Of a stretch of 64,000 bases of DNA, positions 1 through 13,139 are shown piece by piece. The position numbers were made by a program, and so were the translations under genes. Below the pieces are notes generated by a model that worked only from the letters and a program-made list of their open reading frames with translations, was not told where the DNA came from and made no database searches. The first letter of the stretch is position 1. Every line of letters starts with the position of its first letter. The stretch spans positions 839,433 through 903,432 of the forward strand of contig OZ026547.1 in assembly GCA_964020155.1 (NCBI GenBank), in the 5' to 3' direction. Origin of the DNA: Chondrilla cf. caribensis. Its lineage: Eukaryota; Porifera; Demospongiae; Chondrillida; Chondrillidae.

Positions 1-32
1 ACACTAGTCCATCACAATTACAAAATAATGAG

Positions 33-1727
33 TTACACACCAAATCTGGCTGACCACATTACGCTAAGATGATTTAAAATGTTATTCTTTGAACAGGCTT
101 GTGATAATATGAACGCTGTCTTCTCTCTGTCACTCTTTCCTCTAAAACCATCCATCTCAGCGACTATATCAATTAATGGTATCCTTAAGTGTTCCCAGGT
201 AGGGCACTGCAGCAGCCAGTGGCAGACATCTTCTATTTCCTCACTCTCACATTCTTTGCATATTCTTCTTTCCCTCTCCACTCTTTGCCACCTTCCCATT
301 TCAATCTGAAACGGTGCTGTTCCTCCTCTCAACTTAACTAGCATTCTTCTAGCTCTCTTGCTTCGTACTGCTGCACAGCTAGAGTCAATCCCCTGTTCTG
401 TCATTTGCTTCATCATACACAGCTTTGGCTTCTCCTCCAATTCCTTTGCTAACATACTGTCCACCTTCCTCGATGCGATACTTCTCAACATTTCCATAAT
501 CTCTTGATCCCGAATACCCTTAATTGCGTCTACTCTCATAGCCTCCCACTCAAAATCCCTCATGCATTTCGCCATATTCCTAATCCATACCCCTTTGCCA
601 CATTCCACAGCTTCTCTGGCTACCTTCCTTAGCAGTCTCCCTTCATATGCCTCACTATTCAAAATGTTCATCCAAAATTTCACGCAGTGTATCTTGGCCT
701 CCCATATAACTGGCAAGCACTTCATCTCCAACCATAGTGACGCCTTGGGGTGTAATATACCCACTCCGAAGAACATCCTGAAAGCCCGCAGCTGTACTTG
801 TTCAATAGATTCTAAATTTCGGCAGCAACCCCATATCTCTGCCCCATACAACATGCTTGACTTCACTAGTGACTCCATTAGCTTTCTAAAAATCCCAATT
901 GCTACATCTCCAATCTCCGACCGACATCTCAGTAGACACGCCCCCAGAGCCCTTCTCCCAGCCTCTGCCTTGTCCTCCACCATCTCTTTCAAGTCAATAT
1001 GTTCATCTACAACACATCCTAAGTATTTATACGATGAGACCATCGGGATTGTCTCGCCATCCACCTCATACTTCACCTCACATCTAGGTACGTTCTTCTT
1101 ACGGATATGCATGATCCCACACTTGGCTACATTGATCTTCACTCCCCACTCCTTACACCATTCAACTAACACATCTATACTTTTCTTTAACCCAGCTTCA
1201 TCTGGAGCCAACAAGCATGTGTCGTCTGCAAATAGTAGACCAGGAACCTTCTCCTCACCACATTCTACCCCACACTTCTCCTCCTGCAGTCTCTTTGTAG
1301 CACCATTAATGTAGAGAGAGAAGAGTAACGGAGACAGTACACAACCTTGCCGTAACCCTGTGTTCACCTCAAAGTCTTCGCTAACCTGCCCGTCCACTTT
1401 CACTCTACATACACTCCCCTGGTACAGGGCCTGTAAGAACCTAAGGAACTTGCCACTCATGCCCATACTCTGCAAACATGACCACAGCTTCTCCCGAACC
1501 ACTTTATCGTAGGCCTTAGAAAAGTCAATAAATACCACCAGCATACCAGTTGACTTCCTGACCATTTGTGTTTGTCCCAGCAATACCAAAGAAAGAACTT
1601 GGTCCCTACATCCTCTCCCTTTTCGAAAACCACCCTGTTCTTCAGCTATAAGACCTTTCTCTTCAACCACACACGAGAGTCTGTTTATCGGACGAGCGTT
1701 ACATACCGGAAGTCGAAATGAAAACAA
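33..1727 (-). mobile_element. LINE-type retrotransposon fragment, reverse transcriptase
   Basis: A 564-codon open frame without introns. It holds reverse-transcriptase blocks in order: GGFRKGRGCRDQ near residue 35, a VVFIDFSKAYDK block near residue 65, GLRQGCVLSPLLFSLYING near residue 125, and the catalytic FADD box (LLFADDTCLL) near residue 165. Thumb and connector follow, then a C-terminal CxxC...HxxxxC knuckle (CKECESEEIEDVCHW) near residue 500. The frame opens inside the region that normally leads into the RT core, so the element is 5'-truncated at about 1686, the usual outcome of target-primed reverse transcription. The 3' end lies before or at the window edge. The core is free of stops, so insertion is fairly young. 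Clade (CR1, Jockey, L1-Tx or other) is not decided here. Confidence 0.9.
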
Positions 1728-2095
1728 TATAGGGGCTGCCTGCGGCAGCCCCTAAAAACTCGTGGTGCTGCCGCCCCCCACACTCGAATTACTTGGAGGT
1801 CTTTCTTAGGTTTAGAAGAACCTTCGCTGAGGTTATTACGTTCGGCGAAGCTTCAGCGCACGAATTCTAGCCCAATTTCTAATTGTCAGCGTTCGAAATC
1901 GGCCATTTTTATTTCGCGTAATATAAATTATAATATAAATTCATTGTTGCGGTTACGCGTAGGAACACGTATTATATATATATATAATATTTATATTATA
2001 TCGGACGAGCGTTACATACCGGAAGTCGAAATGAAAACAATATGGGGGGGGGGGGGGGGGAGGGCAGCAGGCAGCCCTAAAAATCTTGAGTTTCT
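1686..2095. repeat. Pair of ~45-bp direct repeats flanking a 270-bp AT-rich spacer
   Basis: Positions 1686-1730 and 1999-2043 carry the same 45 bases (starting tatcggacgagcg, containing ACCGGAAGT). Both are followed by a GGGG...GGCAGC...CCCTAAAAA stretch. In the first copy 1731-1753 is a perfect 10-bp hairpin with a 3-base loop (AGGGGCTGCC/GGCAGCCCCT). In the second the G run is expanded (about 2044-2061). The first copy abuts the 5' truncation point of the LINE. The origin of the repeat is unknown. Confidence 0.8.
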
Positions 2096-2252
2096 GGATT
2101 TGATCCTGGGCAAAGTCACTTTGAGCCCTCTGCTCAGCCTTCTCAGCCACCAGCACCCCCTGTATTACCCCTCTTAATGTATGGCTTCATCAACAGATAA
2201 CTATTATACATACGTATGTACATATTATTTCAATTCTATTTTTCTCCTATAG

Positions 2253-3045
2253 AGGAGTCTCCAGTTGAGTGGAGGTGGTACAACTGAATGTGAAGATGAA
2301 TTGTTTGCTTTAGCTTATGAGGATGGTGTCAAGGACAAGTACATGTGCCATGTTTATGAAAAGTCTGAGAAGCATATGACATCAAATGTGAATTATCCAC
2401 ATAATTTGTCATTCATGTACACTACAGCTAATCTTCATATAGTCATAACCTATTCTACAAGTCACTGGATTAAGGTGAGTGCAGTTACTGAAGGATTACA
2501 TCACAAGTGTCATGTATATACTAGTAGCTTACTAAAGCAACTGTGTATGGTTTAATATGAGGTTCTTTCTACACATTAGATTGTCAAGAAGTATTGCAAG
2601 CCTGATGGTAAGGATTGGGAGCTACGTACGATAATTCAAGACTTCACTGTTAAAGGATATTTAATCACTGCTAACATCCCAGAAGGTCCAGGACCTATGA
2701 ACTGGAATTGGGCTATTGATGGGATTGATCAGGTTTGGTTGTAGTGTCCACAACATTTCATTGTTTACTTGTAAGATCAACTGAATATTCTCCAGGTTCA
2801 TACGTCTTCTCTGGACTTTACCAAGAGGTTTCCTCACGAGAAGGATGGGCCAAAGTCGCTTGGACAAGCTGTGAAGAGTTCTTTCTATCCTCCAAAGATT
2901 AACCTAATAGCATCAAGTCATGTCCATCCTATAACTGAATATAACAGATCATCATTAATATGTGTTGAGATAGCTGGTTCTAGACCTAGAATTCAGATAC
3001 CTGTGAAAATTGTTGAAAAGGTGGAACCAGGAATGGTGAGTGTGT

Positions 3046-3114
<69 letters not shown>

Positions 3115-3165
3115 TATGTGTGTGTATGTGTGTGTGTATGTGTGTGCATGCATGTGTGTGTGTGC

Positions 3166-3242
<77 letters not shown>

Positions 3243-4080
3243 TATGTGTGTGTGTGTGTGTATGTGTGTGCATGCATGTGTGTGTGTGCATATGTGTGTG
3301 TGGTGTGTTTACACATATATGTGTACAATTACATGTGATATATAATATGTACTGTCAGAACATACAAGCTACATAGTTGTGATGTTGTCAATGTTGACAG
3401 AGACAACTAGAGAAGATCTCCGAGCCTCACAGTGAAAGAAAGAAACCTCACGAAGAAGAATATTTTTCTGTAAGTAGCTCAATACCAGATCTTAAAATGA
3501 TGTGTTGAGCAGGTACCTAACACTGTACACAATGTCTTATTGTGTTCATTGCATGTGATATTCACAGCACATTGTACTCCCTGTCCCTCAAAGACACATT
3601 GCTATGTGTAGAATGGCTGGGAAGATGTCCTGACTTCATAGTTCCACTACAATTGTAACAATGTAATAGCAGCTAGGCTGTAGTGTGTGTAGCAGTATGC
3701 AGAATTGTGTCCTTATACTACTGTAACACTAGCCTATTTTGTGTGACATTGCAAATGAATAAAAATTCCTACACTTTCTACTTTTGGGTTTATATTTGTA
3801 ACTATTTATAATACTCACGCTGTACTATATAATTGTTTATGTGATTTCACAGGATGAAGACCTTTTGTCCCATCAAATGGGGACACCTATAATCATGTCA
3901 CCACCACCCTTTTCAAAGAGAACACCTATAATCATGTCACCACCACCCTTTTCAACGAAGACACCTATGCACCTCTCACCATCTGTGCAAAGGTCAGGCA
4001 TGACGGAAGCTTCTCTGAAGACTAAAGCTGCCACTATTTTGTCTGTCTCTTCCAAAGAGAAAGATCAGCAAGCCAACTGA
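2253..4080 (+). CDS. Type A CARD/coiled-coil gene, copy 1, 3' end only
   Basis: Five phase-0 exons read by eye: 2253-2474, 2580-2732, 2796-3035, 3401-3469 and 3853-4080 (stop TGA). They match one by one the last five exons of the complete copy at 5555-12870. The encoded part is the unknown beta-rich C-terminal region: it starts LQLSGGGTTECEDELF, passes through a Trp-rich middle exon, and ends IQIPVKIVEKVEPG, then a charged linker and the conserved tail MTEASLKTKAATILSVS...DQQAN. The last exon has a private 39-nt tandem duplication (TPIIMSPPPFS twice, 3883-3960). Upstream exons for CARD, module and coiled coil are not seen; they may lie left of the window with the LINE sitting in an intron, or be lost. 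No function is known for the C-terminal region. Confidence 0.72.
3036..3306. repeat. (TG)n microsatellite at a 5' splice site
   Basis: A compound TG tract with TATG and GCATGCATG interruptions begins at the donor of the exon ending at 3035. The long TG/CA reading frames over it are artefacts. Confidence 0.95.
3883..3960 (+). repeat. 39-nt in-frame tandem duplication in last exon
   Basis: Two copies (3883-3921 and 3922-3960) each code for TPIIMSPPPFS plus two residues. The phase is preserved. The other two type A copies lack it. Confidence 0.85.
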
Positions 4081-4349
4081 GGTATTTTATCTGTACCACT
4101 TGTCAAATTGAACTGTGTTCTACACAAAAAGGTGTTCACACAATCATCCATACACCTGTATTTATACCTGTAAATCCATTTCCTATATATTAGCAAGGGA
4201 ATGTACTACACTCCAGCTTGCTTAGTAAATACCTTGAAAGGCACGCCAGATCTGTACCTCTTATTAGAGGTACTTACTATCAATACTGGTTGACATAGTG
4301 TACATGAGCTAGGGACTGAGTGAAGTGTATGTACTAAGCCGTAGTGGGT

Positions 4350-4625
4350 ACTACCCAGGAGTGTGTACAACCAGGAGTGTGTACTAACCAGAGTGTGTAC
4401 TAACCGGGAGTATGTACTAACCAGGAGTGTGTACTAACCAGAAGTGTACTAACCAGGAGTGTGTACTAACCAGGAGTGTGTACTAACCAGGAGTGTGTAC
4501 TAACCAGGAGTGTGTACTAACCGGGAGTGTGTACTAACCAGGAGTGTGTACTAACCGGGAGTGTGTACTAACCAGGAATGTGTACTAACCAGGAGTGTGT
4601 ACTAGACAGGAGTGTGTACTAAGCA
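4350..4625. repeat. 17-bp minisatellite, array 1
   Basis: About 15 units of tgtactaaccaggagtg with point variants (CCAGG/CCGGG, a few short units). Sits about 270 bp after the stop of type A copy 1. Confidence 0.95.
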
Positions 4626-4634
4626 AGTTGAATA

Positions 4635-4806
4635 CCTTATAGTGGGAAAGTTTCGCTGACTAAAAGTTTCACGAATTTCATGAAGAAATGGGTATTCACA
4701 AAAGTTTTATTCGTGCATGAACACTCGATGACATAATTGTCTGACAATCAATTAATGCTATAGGCAAATTTGCAAAATTGCCCTGCGAAACTTTCCGTCC
4801 ATACAG
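4635..4806. mobile_element. MITE with TA target duplication (older copy)
   Basis: Terminal repeats start CCTTATAGTGGGAAAG and end CTTTCCGTCCATACAG, flanked by TA. The paralogous sequence at 14207-14225 reads straight across the site with a single TA, i.e. an empty site. It is a diverged relative of the element at 39149-39363 (shared inner blocks such as aagttttattcgtg and gtctgacaatcaatta). A non-autonomous Tc1/mariner-like origin is likely from the TA duplication. Confidence 0.85.
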
Positions 4807-5554
4807 TATTGCACAATCAGAAGTGACTGTTGCTAGGAACACATTTCCCATTCCACCCCATTGGACATTCCCATAACAATGTAGGTCAGCTGCTGGACTA
4901 GCAAACACACAAGTACACAATGTCATCTAATGTTAAGATTCTATCTCATTGCTTATTACGTGCAGTGCTGGTGTGTGTTGACATGCTAGTATACAATGTT
5001 ACCTGTGTATGTACATGCATTGTGTTATGTCTTCCTTTGTACTATGTGCAGGGAATATGGTCTATCATAGCCATGCCTTGCTTTATGCTGCCTCCATTTT
5101 ACTGTAGCAATGATCTGTACACAGTCACCAGATTGAAGTCATTGTGTTGACTGAATAATATCATATCTCCAAACAGGTTGGATTCTAGAAGATTAAGAAA
5201 ACAGTTGGTGCGGCATCCAAATTGGAATACAGCTATTATTTTAAAGAAAGGCTTAATTTTTATAGCATACAAGTTAACTTTGTATTCTCCTGATGAATGC
5301 ATATGATAATAATATTATTAGAATGCACATTTATAATTATTATTATAATAATTTTAATTATTATTCATTTTGAATACACATAATATAATGTGTGTGCTGT
5401 ATTATTGATCAATGTGCTGCATGTATATCTGCATGTGCACGAGACTACATGTACAATGTATGCAATCAATCATCGTCACATTTGAAAATGGAGGCGAGTT
5501 AGGGTCTGGCTACGCGAGACTATATTATCATTATTGAGTGTTCAAAGGTTTTTG
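4807..5554. other. Upstream region of type A copy 2, no gene seen
   Basis: It holds a block (about 4807-5230) shared with 14214-14640 and 38801-39450, then AT-rich sequence (5300-5390). No clear TATA box or upstream exon was identified. Confidence 0.6.
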
Positions 5555-7709
5555 ATGTCTCGAAAACGTGGACAGTTGCCACTCGCCGAGACCGATCGCG
5601 AGAATAACGATTCCATTTCAGAAAAGCGATCACCTGTTCCTGATCCAGAGCCAGCTTTGGAGGCTCTGAGAGACGTCCATGCGAACCTAGTTGACAGGCT
5701 ACACTCTCCTAGCGTCATTGAACATCTCTACTCTGGTAGATTGTTGACGAAGGTCGAATATGATTTGGCTAAATCGAAGGAGAGCGATTATGATAAGAAC
5801 ACAGAAGTTCTTGGAGCCTTGATGAGGAGAGGACCAGCAGAAGTGTTGAAGTTTTGTCAGCTTCTCTTCGAACAAGACCAACATAATTGCGGAAGGCTTC
5901 TTCTAGACGGTATGTAAGAACTATTCATATCTGTGATTTGTGTACCAGTTTATCATTTGATGGACTTTTTCGTGTACAGTCTGAGTGAAAACATGATACC
6001 ATAAGCGTTGCCGAGCCATATTTAGTCTTATGTAGCTAGCCCAGCCCTGGGTTCCACTTCTCCATTTTATGATTACGCAATTTCTTATTCCCAATAATAC
6101 AGAATATTATACACACACTGTTTCTGGTTTGATTGCATATATTTGATATATATATATATATAAAAACAGATACTCCATATATTATATGGAGTATCTGGTT
6201 TACTCCCACTTCCTCTTGAAGTCCTCATTGCTTCATTATTATACTGGGAAGTCTCTACTGGAAGTTTGACACTGTATAGAATTGACATTTTATCTGCACG
6301 GTTCATAAGAACTGACCTTCACTGGCTCACCTACCATTGTATATACGTATTACCATAATATTATACTAAACACCCTCACTGGTTCTGTAGTATTAATCCT
6401 TCAACTAAAGGAACTATGGTGATACCATCAAATCTCAAACAACATCTAATTCAAGACGATACGAATTAGCCTTTCATATTTCAGTAGCTAATTAACAATA
6501 CATAGCTTGCACTTAGTGATCCAACTGAGGTAAAATCTTATTACATATATTATCATAATATATTAATAAAAATGTATTTAGCATTCATTTCTCTGTTGCT
6601 TCAGCTCTCAACAGAAGAGGAGTGGATGTTTCCCCTGTCGTCATACCTTCCCAAACACCTCCTGTTGTTCGGAGTACTTCACCAAAGTACTATATTGAAA
6701 TGGAGGACCTTAGTGATGCCTTCCTCACTCTTGTCAGAGAAGTGAAGAAAGTTGGAGGAAGTCTAGATCCTGAAGATCTCAGGACTATTTGTATTCAGTT
6801 GCTGAACGGAGTGTCCTCTACCAAGCGAGATGTCCAGGAGGACATTGATGCACTTCGAATGTGTGATGGAGACTACATTGGCTACCTCCAGCCGTACTGG
6901 GACTCCCTGGATTGCAACCTCCTGCACAGGTTCATTCGCCAGTTAAAGAAACCAGAGTTGATATCAGATTGGGAGCAGTACAGGACCCAGGTGAAGGAAG
7001 CTTGCACAGCTACTCTAGAAGAATGTAGGAGGAGTCTACCACAAGGAAGGGAGCTCCCTCCTAACCAGATTTCAGTAGGGTTCCAGACGACTCAACCTCC
7101 AAATGATGTGACTGTGCAGAAAATGCTCGATCTGAAGGATTTCCTGATCAAGAGAATGGGGTTGGAGGAAGCTGATTTTGAGGGTTTCACAAATAGCGAT
7201 GTCACCCTCTTCTTCACAGTCAGCAGAAGCCGTCTACCTTTCCTGGTCCGCTTGTGTGCTCTTCATCGTAGATCTCTTCAGACGTTCTCCACCACTGTTG
7301 TGTTCGTACCTGGGGAATTTATCTATGATGTAATCACAGATCAGGAATTCCCCTATCCTGAGGTATATGTGCGTGTATGTGAGTGCACATGCATAACTGT
7401 ATACTAGTCTATTTTTGTCATTATGCTATTTTCTTGTGTGTACGTATGTATATACATGTACTGTATGTACGTACATATATTAATCCATGAACCTTTCTTC
7501 ATATTGTCCATGTTCTCAGGCTACCTCACAAAGATCTGAGCCAGTTCTCCAAATCAAGGAGCTCAAAGAAGAGATGTTGCCTCAATTTGAACAGTTACAG
7601 TCATCCAAGGTGTGTGTGTGTGTGTGTATTTGTGTGAGCATGTGTGTGTGTGTGTGTGTGTGTGTATTTGTGTGAGCACGTGTGTGTATGTGTGTGTGTA
7701 TTTGTGTGA

Positions 7710-7780
<71 letters not shown>

Positions 7781-8723
7781 CACATGTGTGTGTGTGTTTG
7801 CATGTACGTCACATACCTCTAGTCCATTATCCTACTGGATGCATACTGTGTACTTCACTCTCAGGTAAATGAAGATGCTATGAAGTATGAGCATCTCCAA
7901 AATAAAGCAATGGCTCTTGAAATGAAGTTGAAGGAAGAAGAAATGTTGACGAAGAAAGCTGAAGAAGAACGAAGAAGAATAGCTGGAGAGTTGGTGAAGG
8001 TTCGGAAAAGGAACTATGGCTGTCTTGAAGATTTTGAAGATATCAGTTGCGTACATTAACTTTCTCTTTTGTAGATGAAGAAGAAGTTGTCAGAGAGTAA
8101 TTCAAAATCTAATATCATACTCAAGAAAGTGATTTCTGATGTTGAGGGACTGTTGGGACAATCTAGTGAATCTGTGGAAGGCTTACAGGACAAGATTAGG
8201 ATACTGGTGGAAGAATGGTCCAAGATCTCAGAACATGAGGTGTGTACGTTTGAGGATTGTACAGCTTAGTGAATATGTAACAATGTAACACTCCTGTGGG
8301 TTTGGTTTAGTAAAGGGTGTTACAATTGCAGTAAAGTACTGATTTGTTACAGAGTAAAATACTGCCTTCCCCTCCATAAGACCATGGACTACGTAAAAAG
8401 GCTAACTCTAGAAGACTGTATGTGGTTGTACAAACACAACAACCTCCTACCTACGGCTATAGCTGATAAATTTGAGGGTGATTTGCAGTTTGCAACTCAC
8501 CCTCAGATTTGCAACTACTACAAATTCCCACATATACTGCTGGTGACAAATAATGAAAGGTTGATATTGTGTACATGTGGTGCAGGGCGATACAGATGAC
8601 ACGTGTTGGCTATTTCCATTCATGTATAGCCTGAGGCCACCTCACTAAGTGCTGGACGAATACACCAAATTGAGGATCTTAAAGAAGAGATGTTGCGTCA
8701 ATTTGAACAGCTGCAGACATCCC

Positions 8724-8815
<92 letters not shown>

Positions 8816-8867
8816 GTGTGTGTGTGTGAGCATGTGTTTGTGCGTGTGTTGTGTGTGTGTGTGTGAG

Positions 8868-8902
<35 letters not shown>

Positions 8903-10271
8903 TAGTAGTAGTAGTAGTAGATGTGTATTATGTAAACCAGTACATTTTTCTCAACATACTACTGTCTTGACCATGTAAGTGATAGTATGTACTATGGACA
9001 GGTTCTACAGGAGCAGATTTCCACACTAAAGGGTACCTTGTGTAAGGACCATCTGGACACTATTGTAAGTACAAGTACATGTGAATGTTGTCTCTACACT
9101 GTCCAGTTATGGGGTTTGGATTGACACCTTCATAACTGTGTTGGAATTCTTCATAGGAGAAGGCAGTGGAGGGGTACCAGAAAGTGGCTGCTTTCTTGGA
9201 AGCTTCAGGACTTTTGGAGGGAAAGGTGTCATTGTCAATTGATGTACGTACGTGTGATCCAACTGTATGCATTATATACCACATACATAAATTACTTTTT
9301 TCTAATTACATGCAAAGCATATGTATGTATTCTGCAGTATGTACAGTATGTTATTTATACAGTATGACCTTTAAGACAAACACCTCAAAGACAAATTTCT
9401 GCTTAACACAAACCAATTTCTGGGCATTATTTGGTTTGCTGTAGTAGTGTACACATAGCAAGCAAATCCTGATAAGAAGAACATTAAATAACAAGAACTG
9501 GATTTGTGGGTCCCTCTATAGTTTGTCTTGATGAGTTTCTACTGTTATTGTACACAGTACATACCATATACATCCTGTAACAGTGGCTTTATTCACTGTA
9601 CTATTTACCTGTATATTCATGTATAGTACTTGTACGTGCATACTTATATTATACACATGTAGATACGTGCTTGTACACTTTGTTTACATACACTTGCCAA
9701 TGTGTATGAAAACATGTGTACACACACGTACATACTCGTGTACATCAGCAGAAGAGACACTCACTCATTTTCTGAATTATTACACACCTCTTACGTAGCT
9801 CTGTCAATTGGCAGTAGAGAAGAAAGCTGAAGTGGATTTGATGTTGGAGGTTCTTCAGACCAAACAGAAGGAACTGGAAAGTGATGAGCACTTGTACTCC
9901 ATACTGAAGGGGAAAAGGCGTAAAGCAGCTCCGAAGGGAGCCTCGGAGAATAAGAAGTCTGAAATAAACCTTAAAGATGACACTGATACTGAACTTTGTC
10001 CTTCTGATTCTGAAGAAGTGCCACGAGAGGTATGTAGACATTACATGTGTTGGGCATGGCATCCTTTGATTGTTCAATAGGGGATTATTTACATACGTGC
10101 TATAGGAATAATAGCAGCATCATGTGTGTTCTAATGATTCCAGTAGAAAGGACTGTTGAAGACACACACATAATATATGTGCATATTATGTATGTACGTA
10201 TATGTGAGCATGTGTATGCATGTATGCATGGCTTCATCAGGTAAATTGCTATGGCCTTCCAACTAGACACT

Positions 10272-10303
<32 letters not shown>

Positions 10304-10355
10304 ACATGTGTGTGTTTGTTCATGTGTGTGTGTGTGTATGTGTGTGTGTGTGTGT

Positions 10356-10423
<68 letters not shown>

Positions 10424-10523
10424 ACATGTGTGTGTGTTTGTTCGTGTGTGTTTGTATGTGTGTGTGTGAGTGTGTGTGTTTTTGTGTGTTTGTGTGTGTT
10501 TGTGCATGTGTGTATGTGTGTGT

Positions 10524-10574
<51 letters not shown>

Positions 10575-10587
10575 TGCATGTGTGTGC

Positions 10588-10645
<58 letters not shown>

Positions 10646-11813
10646 ATGGCTTTATTTGGGAAATTACTATATGATCTCCCCACTACCCACCCAGGGTGAG
10701 GAGAGATTGGGGCAGTTTAATGGTGTTATCAATAAGGGTCAATCTTAGGTAACACTTACTTAGTGACATAAGTCCACTACTTGTAATGTTTGCTAGTATT
10801 GTAAGGTAGAGCTTTGTTGGAGGAAAACATTATGATGTGTTTAACATGCAGGACAGTTGGTGAGGCATGTAGCCGCATTCTCATTTAAAGTTGTTTACAC
10901 AGTGCGGTCAGTACCAGTGGACAGTATATAGTTTACGGCACACTACCACCTTACTGTATGGCTTCATCAACAGATAACTATTATACATACGTATGTACAT
11001 ATTTCAAAATTGTATTGTTCTCCTATAGAGGAGTCTCCAGTTGAGTGGAGGTGGTACAACTGAATGTGAGGATGAATTGTTTGCTTCAGCTTACAAGGAT
11101 GGTGTCAAGGACAAGTACATGTGCCATGTTTATGAAAAGTCTGAAGGACATCAGACAACAAATATGAATTATCCACATAATTCGACATGGATTCATCCTA
11201 CAGCTAAACTTCATATGGTCATAACCTATTCCACAAGTCACTGGAGTCAGGTGAGTGCAGTTACTGAAGGATTACATCACAAGTGTCATGTACAGTAGCT
11301 TACTAATATACATAATATAGCAACTGTGTATGGTTTAATATGAGGCTGTTTCTACACATTAGATTGTCCACAAGTACTGTAAGGCTGATGGTAGGCATTG
11401 GGAGCTACGTACGGTAATCCAAGACTTCACTGTTGAAGGAGATGTACTCACTGCTAACATCCCAGAAAGATCAGGAGCTACCTGGAGTTGTGCTATTGAT
11501 GGGTTTGATCAGGTTTGGTTGTAGTGTCCACAACATTTCATTGGTTACTTGTAAGATCAACTAAACATTCTCCAGGTTCCCATGTCTTCTCTGGACTTTA
11601 CCAAGAGGTTTCCTCTTGAAAAGGATGGGCCAAAGCTGCTCGAACAAGCTGTGAAGAGTTTTTTCTATCCTCCCAAGATTACCCTGATATCATCAAGTGA
11701 TGCCCATCCTACTACTGAATATAACAGATCACGTTTCATATGTGTTGAGATAACTGGTTCTAGCCCTGTAATTCAGATTCCTGTGAAAATTATTGACCAG
11801 GTGGAACCAGGCA

Positions 11814-11898
<85 letters not shown>

Positions 11899-12022
11899 GT
11901 GTATGGGTGCATTCATACGTATAATATGTATACGTGTGTATATACGTATGTATGTATGTGTATACGTATGTATGTGACTGCCAGGGTATGTAAGTGTTTA
12001 CTATGAACAGTAAGTATGCATT

Positions 12023-12112
<90 letters not shown>

Positions 12113-12870
12113 CACTTACATTCATATGTGTACAGTTACATGTGAATTAGTGAGTCTTTGTGCATACGTAGCTTGGTAATATGTACTATATATATATATA
12201 TATGTAATGTTAGAACATACAAGCTACATGGTTGTGATATTGTCAATGTTGACAGAGAGAACCAGAGGAGGTCTCTGAACCTGACAGTGAAAGAAAAGCT
12301 GATGATGAAGAAACCTCTTCCGTAAGTAACTCAATACCAGTTCTTGAAATGATGTGTTGAGCAGGTACCTAACACTGCACACAACACCTTATTGAGTGTT
12401 CAATGCGTGTGATATTCACAGCACATTGTACTCCCAGTCCCTCGAGGACACATTTGAACATTGCTATGTGTAGAATGACTGAGAAGGTGTCCTGACTTCA
12501 TAGGTCCACTACAATTGTAACAACGTAATAGCAGCTAGGCTGTAGTGTAGTGTAGCAGTGTACAGAATTGTGTCCTCCATGTGAGTTTACACTACACGAG
12601 CCTATTTTGTGTGTGACAATGAGAATCAGTGAAAAAAAATCTGTACATTCCTCCTTTGTGTTTGCATTCTTGGGTTTTATACTCACACTGTACTGTGTAA
12701 AATTTAATGTAATTTTACAGGAGGAAGACTTCTCGTCCCCTTCAATGGAGACAAGCAAACTCCTCAAACTCGCTGTGCAAAGGTCAGGCATGACGGAAGC
12801 TTCTCTGAAGACTAAAGCTGCCACTATTTTGTCTGTCTCTTCCAAAGAGAAAGATCAGCAAGCCAACTGA
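5555..12870 (+). CDS. Type A CARD / module / coiled-coil protein, copy 2 (complete)
   Basis: Fourteen exons by eye: 5555-5909, 6605-7362, 7520-7609, 7865-7999, 8075-8239, 8636-8725, 9002-9064, 9157-9243, 9799-10029, 11029-11250, 11363-11512, 11576-11815, 12256-12321, 12721-12870; they join in frame to 933 codons plus stop. The ATG at 5555 opens a CARD-like helical bundle (residues about 30-118, [16 protein letters not shown] ... [14 protein letters not shown] ... [11 protein letters not shown]). Exon 2 (residues 119-371) holds a helical module with [17 protein letters not shown] and a following alpha/beta part ending in [13 protein letters not shown]. Residues 372-581 are heptad-rich coiled coil made of short exons, 582-658 is a Lys-rich then acidic linker, and 659-862 an unknown beta-rich region. 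Intron 1 is phase 1, all others phase 0. The CARD plus coiled-coil layout recalls CARD9/CARD11-type adaptors in arrangement only; a signalling scaffold role is inference. Confidence 0.8.
7610..7800. repeat. (TG)n microsatellite starting at a splice donor
   Basis: The exon ending TCCAAG at 7609 is followed at once by GTGTGTG; the tract is interrupted by ATTTGTGTGAGCA(C/T)G motifs. Confidence 0.95.
8726..8924. repeat. (TG)n microsatellite with (TAG)n tail
   Basis: Follows the exon ending at 8725 directly; about 170 bp of TG with TTG interruptions, then a short tag-repeat at about 8900-8920. Confidence 0.95.
9359..9545. mobile_element. MITE-like element in intron, copy in gene A2
   Basis: Ends carry imperfect inverted repeats around TTAAGACAAAC / GTTTGTCTT and a terminal ACAGTA/ACTGT. 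The same element lies at the same intron position in the damaged type A copy (34528-34714), so it predates that duplication. Confidence 0.65.
10269..10645. repeat. Compound (TG)n array in intron
   Basis: About 380 bp of TG with TTCG, TACATG and TTTG interruptions, within the intron 10030-11028 of type A copy 2. Confidence 0.95.
11816..12110. repeat. Two (TG)n tracts in one intron
   Basis: Tracts at 11816-11897 (starting on the donor) and 12025-12107, separated by a TATACG-rich stretch. Confidence 0.95.
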
Positions 12871-13139
12871 GGTATTTTATCTGTACCACTTGTCAAATTG
12901 AACTGTGTTCTACACAAAAAGGTGTTCACACAATCATCCATACACCTGTATGTTATACCTATAAGTCCATATACCTATATATTAGCAAGGGAATGTACTA
13001 CAGTCCAGCTTGCTTAGTAAATACCTTGAAAGGCACGCCAGATCTCTACTTCTTATTAGAGGTGCTTACTATCAGTACAGTTGACATAGTGTACATGAGC
13101 TAGGGACTGAGTGAAGTGTATGTACTAAGCCGTAGTGGG

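Noticed and set aside
562..1314. 250-codon plus-strand frame
   Set aside because: Antisense shadow of the reverse-transcriptase frame on the minus strand.
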